Assembly (NCBI GenBank): GCA_900555435.1
Contig: USLH01000123.1
Coordinates: 1-6,799, forward strand
From: an uncultured Oscillospiraceae bacterium
Lineage (GTDB): Bacteria > Bacillota > Clostridia > Oscillospirales > Ruminococcaceae
Direction: 5' to 3'
Length of the DNA stretch: 6,799 bases
The position numbers and the translations under genes were made by a program. This document shows positions 4,840-6,799 of this stretch, in pieces (position 1 is the first letter of the stretch; each line of letters begins with the position of its first letter). The notes under the pieces are model-generated. The model saw only the letters and a list, made by a program, of their open reading frames with translations, ran no database searches and was not told the origin of the DNA.

Positions 4840-6799
4840 TCATGTGGCGGTTTCCCCGTTCTCCGAAAGGAAAAACCGCAGCCCCGTGTAGCGCAGGGTC
4901 TTTACGTTGTTTTCCACCATGAATTCGATCCGTTTGGCAGACCCCACCAGCACCAGCAGCTTCTTCGCCCGGGTCACGGCTGTGTACAAGAGGTTACGGA
5001 AATAGAGCTTGTCGTATCCCCCCACGATGGGCAGCACCACAGCATCGTACTCGCTGCCCTGACTCTTGTGAACGGTGACGGCATAGGCAAGCTCCAGATC
5101 CCCGATTATCTCGAAGGGATAGCTGCACACCCGCCCGTCAAAGTCCGCCTCCAGAACGGCAGAAGCCGCATCGATGGAGCAGATCCGACCGATGTCACCG
5201 TTGTAGATCCCCATGCCCTTCTCGCCGTTCTTGTCCCATTCCAGGTCGTAGTTATTCCGATTCTGGATGATCTTGTCCCCTTCCCGGAAGGTGAAAAACC
5301 CGCTTTTGTGCTCCTTTTTCTCTGGAGACGGCGGATTCAGCACCGCCTGCAGCCGCACGTTCAGCTCATAGACACCCACCGTCCCCTTCCGTTGAGGGGA
5401 AAGGACCTGAATGTCCGTCAGCGGCGACATCCCGTAGCTTTTCGGCAGCCGCTGGGCTGCCAGTTCCACCACCGTTTTCGCCGCCGCTTCCTCGCTTAGC
5501 CGGGAAAGAAAGAAAAAATCCCGGTCTTTTTTCGTCAGATCCGGCATCTCCCCTTCCACGATCCGATGAGCGTTGGTAACGATCAGGCTTTCCGCCGCCT
5601 GCCGGAAGATCTGCTTGAGTTCCACCGTTGGCACCCGTCCGCTGCGGATCAGATCCCGAAGCACGTTTCCCGCTCCCACCGAAGGCAGCTGGTCGGAGTC
5701 GCCGACCAAGATCAGCTTGCACCCCGGCCGGATTCCCCGGAGCAGCGCTTCAAAAAGCTCCACGTCCACCATGGACATCTCATCAATGACCACGGCGTCT
5801 GCATTTAAGGGGTTCTGCTCGTTGTGGATGAATCCGGAACGCCCCTCCTCGGAAAAGTCCACCTCCAGAAGCCGGTGGATGGTCTTCGCCTCATGGCCGG
5901 TGACCTCCGACACCCGCATGGCCGCCCGGCCGGTTGGGGCGGCAATGGCAAGCTTCATCCCCTCCTGCTCCAACAGCTCGATGATGGCATTTAAGGTGGT
6001 GGTCTTTCCGGTTCCGGGGCCGCCGGTCAGAATCAGAAGGCTCCGGGAAAGCGCCTCCCGGATGGCCTGCCGCTGAAGCGTTTCATATTGGATGCCTTTT
6101 TCCTTTTCCACCCGGTCGATCATGGCATCCACGTCCCGGGTCTCGAAAAACCGGTTCCGGAGCATCAGCTCCACCCGGAAGGCAATGTACTTCTCCGCCG
6201 CATAATAGCCGGGGAGGAAGAGGAACTCCTTCCCTTTCCGCACCATGGAGCAAAGCCCCTCTTTCTGGAGCCGCTCGTCGATCTCGATCTCCACCGGATC
6301 CTCTGAAAGCCCCGTCAGTTTCCGGGCCAGCAGCACCACCTTGTCCCGATTCAGACAGGTGTGTCCGTTTCTCAGATTGTACCGCAGCACATGGCAGAGG
6401 GCGGCATAGATCCGCTGGGGCGCCCCCCGGTCGATGCCGAAGGAAGCCGCCATCCGGTCCGCCGTCCCGAAATCCACCCGGATCTCGTCGTCGCAAAGGA
6501 GATAGGGGTTCTCCCGGAGCAGGTCGGTGGTCAGCGGACCCCATTTTTTATAGATCCGCACGCTCTGGGCGGAGCCGATTCCGTGACCGGCCAAAAAGAT
6601 CATCACCGTCCGCATCCCGAAAAGCTGCCCGAACTCCCGGGTCAGCTCCTCCGCCCTGGCGATGGCCCCCGCCATGCCGGCAGCCCCCGCAGTCAGCACC
6701 AGCTCCGCACCGTATGCTTTCATGATCTGCCGCCGCTCGACGGACATGGTCTCCGGCATGACGATGATGATGCGGTAGCCGCGGGCGGCGGCCACGGAA
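4840..6799 (-). CDS. CysK fragment fused in frame to RecD2 (YrrC-type) helicase; 5' end outside window
   Basis: Most of this frame is RecD2, a 5'-3' superfamily 1 helicase of DNA repair found without RecBC in Bacillota. Counting from GTG 6795, there is a helix-hairpin-helix region (about 60-120: RTVMIFLAGHGIGSAQSVRIYKKWG is typical), Walker A GGPGTGKT (258-265), APTGRAA (286-292), Walker B VIDEMS (336-341), motif III LVGDSDQLPSVGAGNVL (363-379), QIFRQA (395-400), VTVHKSQGSEYDAVVLP (573-589) and YTAVTRAKK (604-612). The C-terminus is complete. However, residues 1 to about 53 are cysteine synthase sequence, including VAAARGYR, MPETMSVERR and KAYGAELVL, equivalent to roughly residues 75-130 of CysK. 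The frame is open past GTG 6795 (a Ser codon precedes it), so GTG is not a real start. The RecD2 OB-fold N-terminus is missing, as are CysK's C-terminal parts. This is either a true fusion or a misassembly. It heads the minus-strand run before the deacetylase. Confidence 0.92.
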   Translation of the reverse strand, partial: SVAAARGYRIIIVMPETMSVERRQIMKAYGAELVLTAGAAGMAGAIARAEELTREFGQLFGMRTVMIFLAGHGIGSAQSVRIYKKWGPLTTDLLRENPYLLCDDEIRVDFGTADRMAASFGIDRGAPQRIYAALCHVLRYNLRNGHTCLNRDKVVLLARKLTGLSEDPVEIEIDERLQKEGLCSMVRKGKEFLFLPGYYAAEKYIAFRVELMLRNRFFETRDVDAMIDRVEKEKGIQYETLQRQAIREALSRSLLILTGGPGTGKTTTLNAIIELLEQEGMKLAIAAPTGRAAMRVSEVTGHEAKTIHRLLEVDFSEEGRSGFIHNEQNPLNADAVVIDEMSMVDVELFEALLRGIRPGCKLILVGDSDQLPSVGAGNVLRDLIRSGRVPTVELKQIFRQAAESLIVTNAHRIVEGEMPDLTKKDRDFFFLSRLSEEAAAKTVVELAAQRLPKSYGMSPLTDIQVLSPQRKGTVGVYELNVRLQAVLNPPSPEKKEHKSGFFTFREGDKIIQNRNNYDLEWDKNGEKGMGIYNGDIGRICSIDAASAVLEADFDGRVCSYPFEIIGDLELAYAVTVHKSQGSEYDAVVLPIVGGYDKLYFRNLLYTAVTRAKKLLVLVGSAKRIEFMVENNVKTLRYTGLRFFLSENGETAT

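Noticed and set aside
4418..4891. Plus-strand 157-codon frame opposite the deacetylase
   Set aside because: It lies antisense to clear NodB motifs, is rich in R, P and H as GC-rich shadows are, and has no recognisable domain.

Overview
The window looks like a moderately GC-rich member of the Clostridia (Bacillota). The evidence is gene content rather than any marker gene: a RecD2-type helicase, a membrane-anchored NodB deacetylase, a CNNM/CorC protein and a PRK06851-like two-lobed P-loop ATPase, all preceded by GGAGG-type Shine-Dalgarno sites, with TTG starts in use. There is no rRNA, tRNA, CRISPR array or recognisable transposase.

Layout from left to right. (1) Positions 1-1213 are an AT-richer accessory patch on the minus strand. 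It holds an N-terminally truncated helix-turn-helix/coiled-coil protein of plasmid or ICE type (866-1165, with the HTH readable back to 1213). Next is a DUF1624-type membrane acyltransferase (849-98) broken by a frameshift in a run of nine G, and then a strong hairpin terminator (33-69). A 12-bp direct repeat (68-79 and 866-877) brackets the acyltransferase, as if it were cargo placed between the HTH gene's stop codon and its terminator. (2) Positions 1214-1411 are intergenic and hold a good minus-strand promoter and a compound inverted repeat. (3) Positions 1412-2506 (plus) encode the PRK06851-like ATPase, which has one intact and one degenerate P-loop. A bidirectional terminator follows. (4) Positions 2545-6799 (minus) hold recD2, a NodB deacetylase and a CNNM/CorC protein. 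The first two are 57 bases apart and probably co-transcribed. The CNNM gene has its own near-consensus promoter.

The most striking feature is at the right edge. The reading frame feeding into recD2 does not start with the helicase's own N-terminus. It begins with cysteine synthase (CysK) sequence that switches in frame to RecD2 near 6625-6645. This is either a genuine deletion or rearrangement fusion that costs both proteins a part, or an assembly join. Other points of interest are the loss of family-typical residues in the CNNM membrane domain, the G-tract frameshift (possible phase variation), the 12-bp repeats around the acyltransferase, and an RNA leader before the ATPase that can fold in two exclusive ways.

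Apart from the recD2-deacetylase pair, the genes do not form an obvious pathway. RecD2 acts in DNA repair, the deacetylase in cell-wall modification and the CNNM protein in divalent-cation handling. This is an ordinary chromosomal neighbourhood next to a small accessory insertion.
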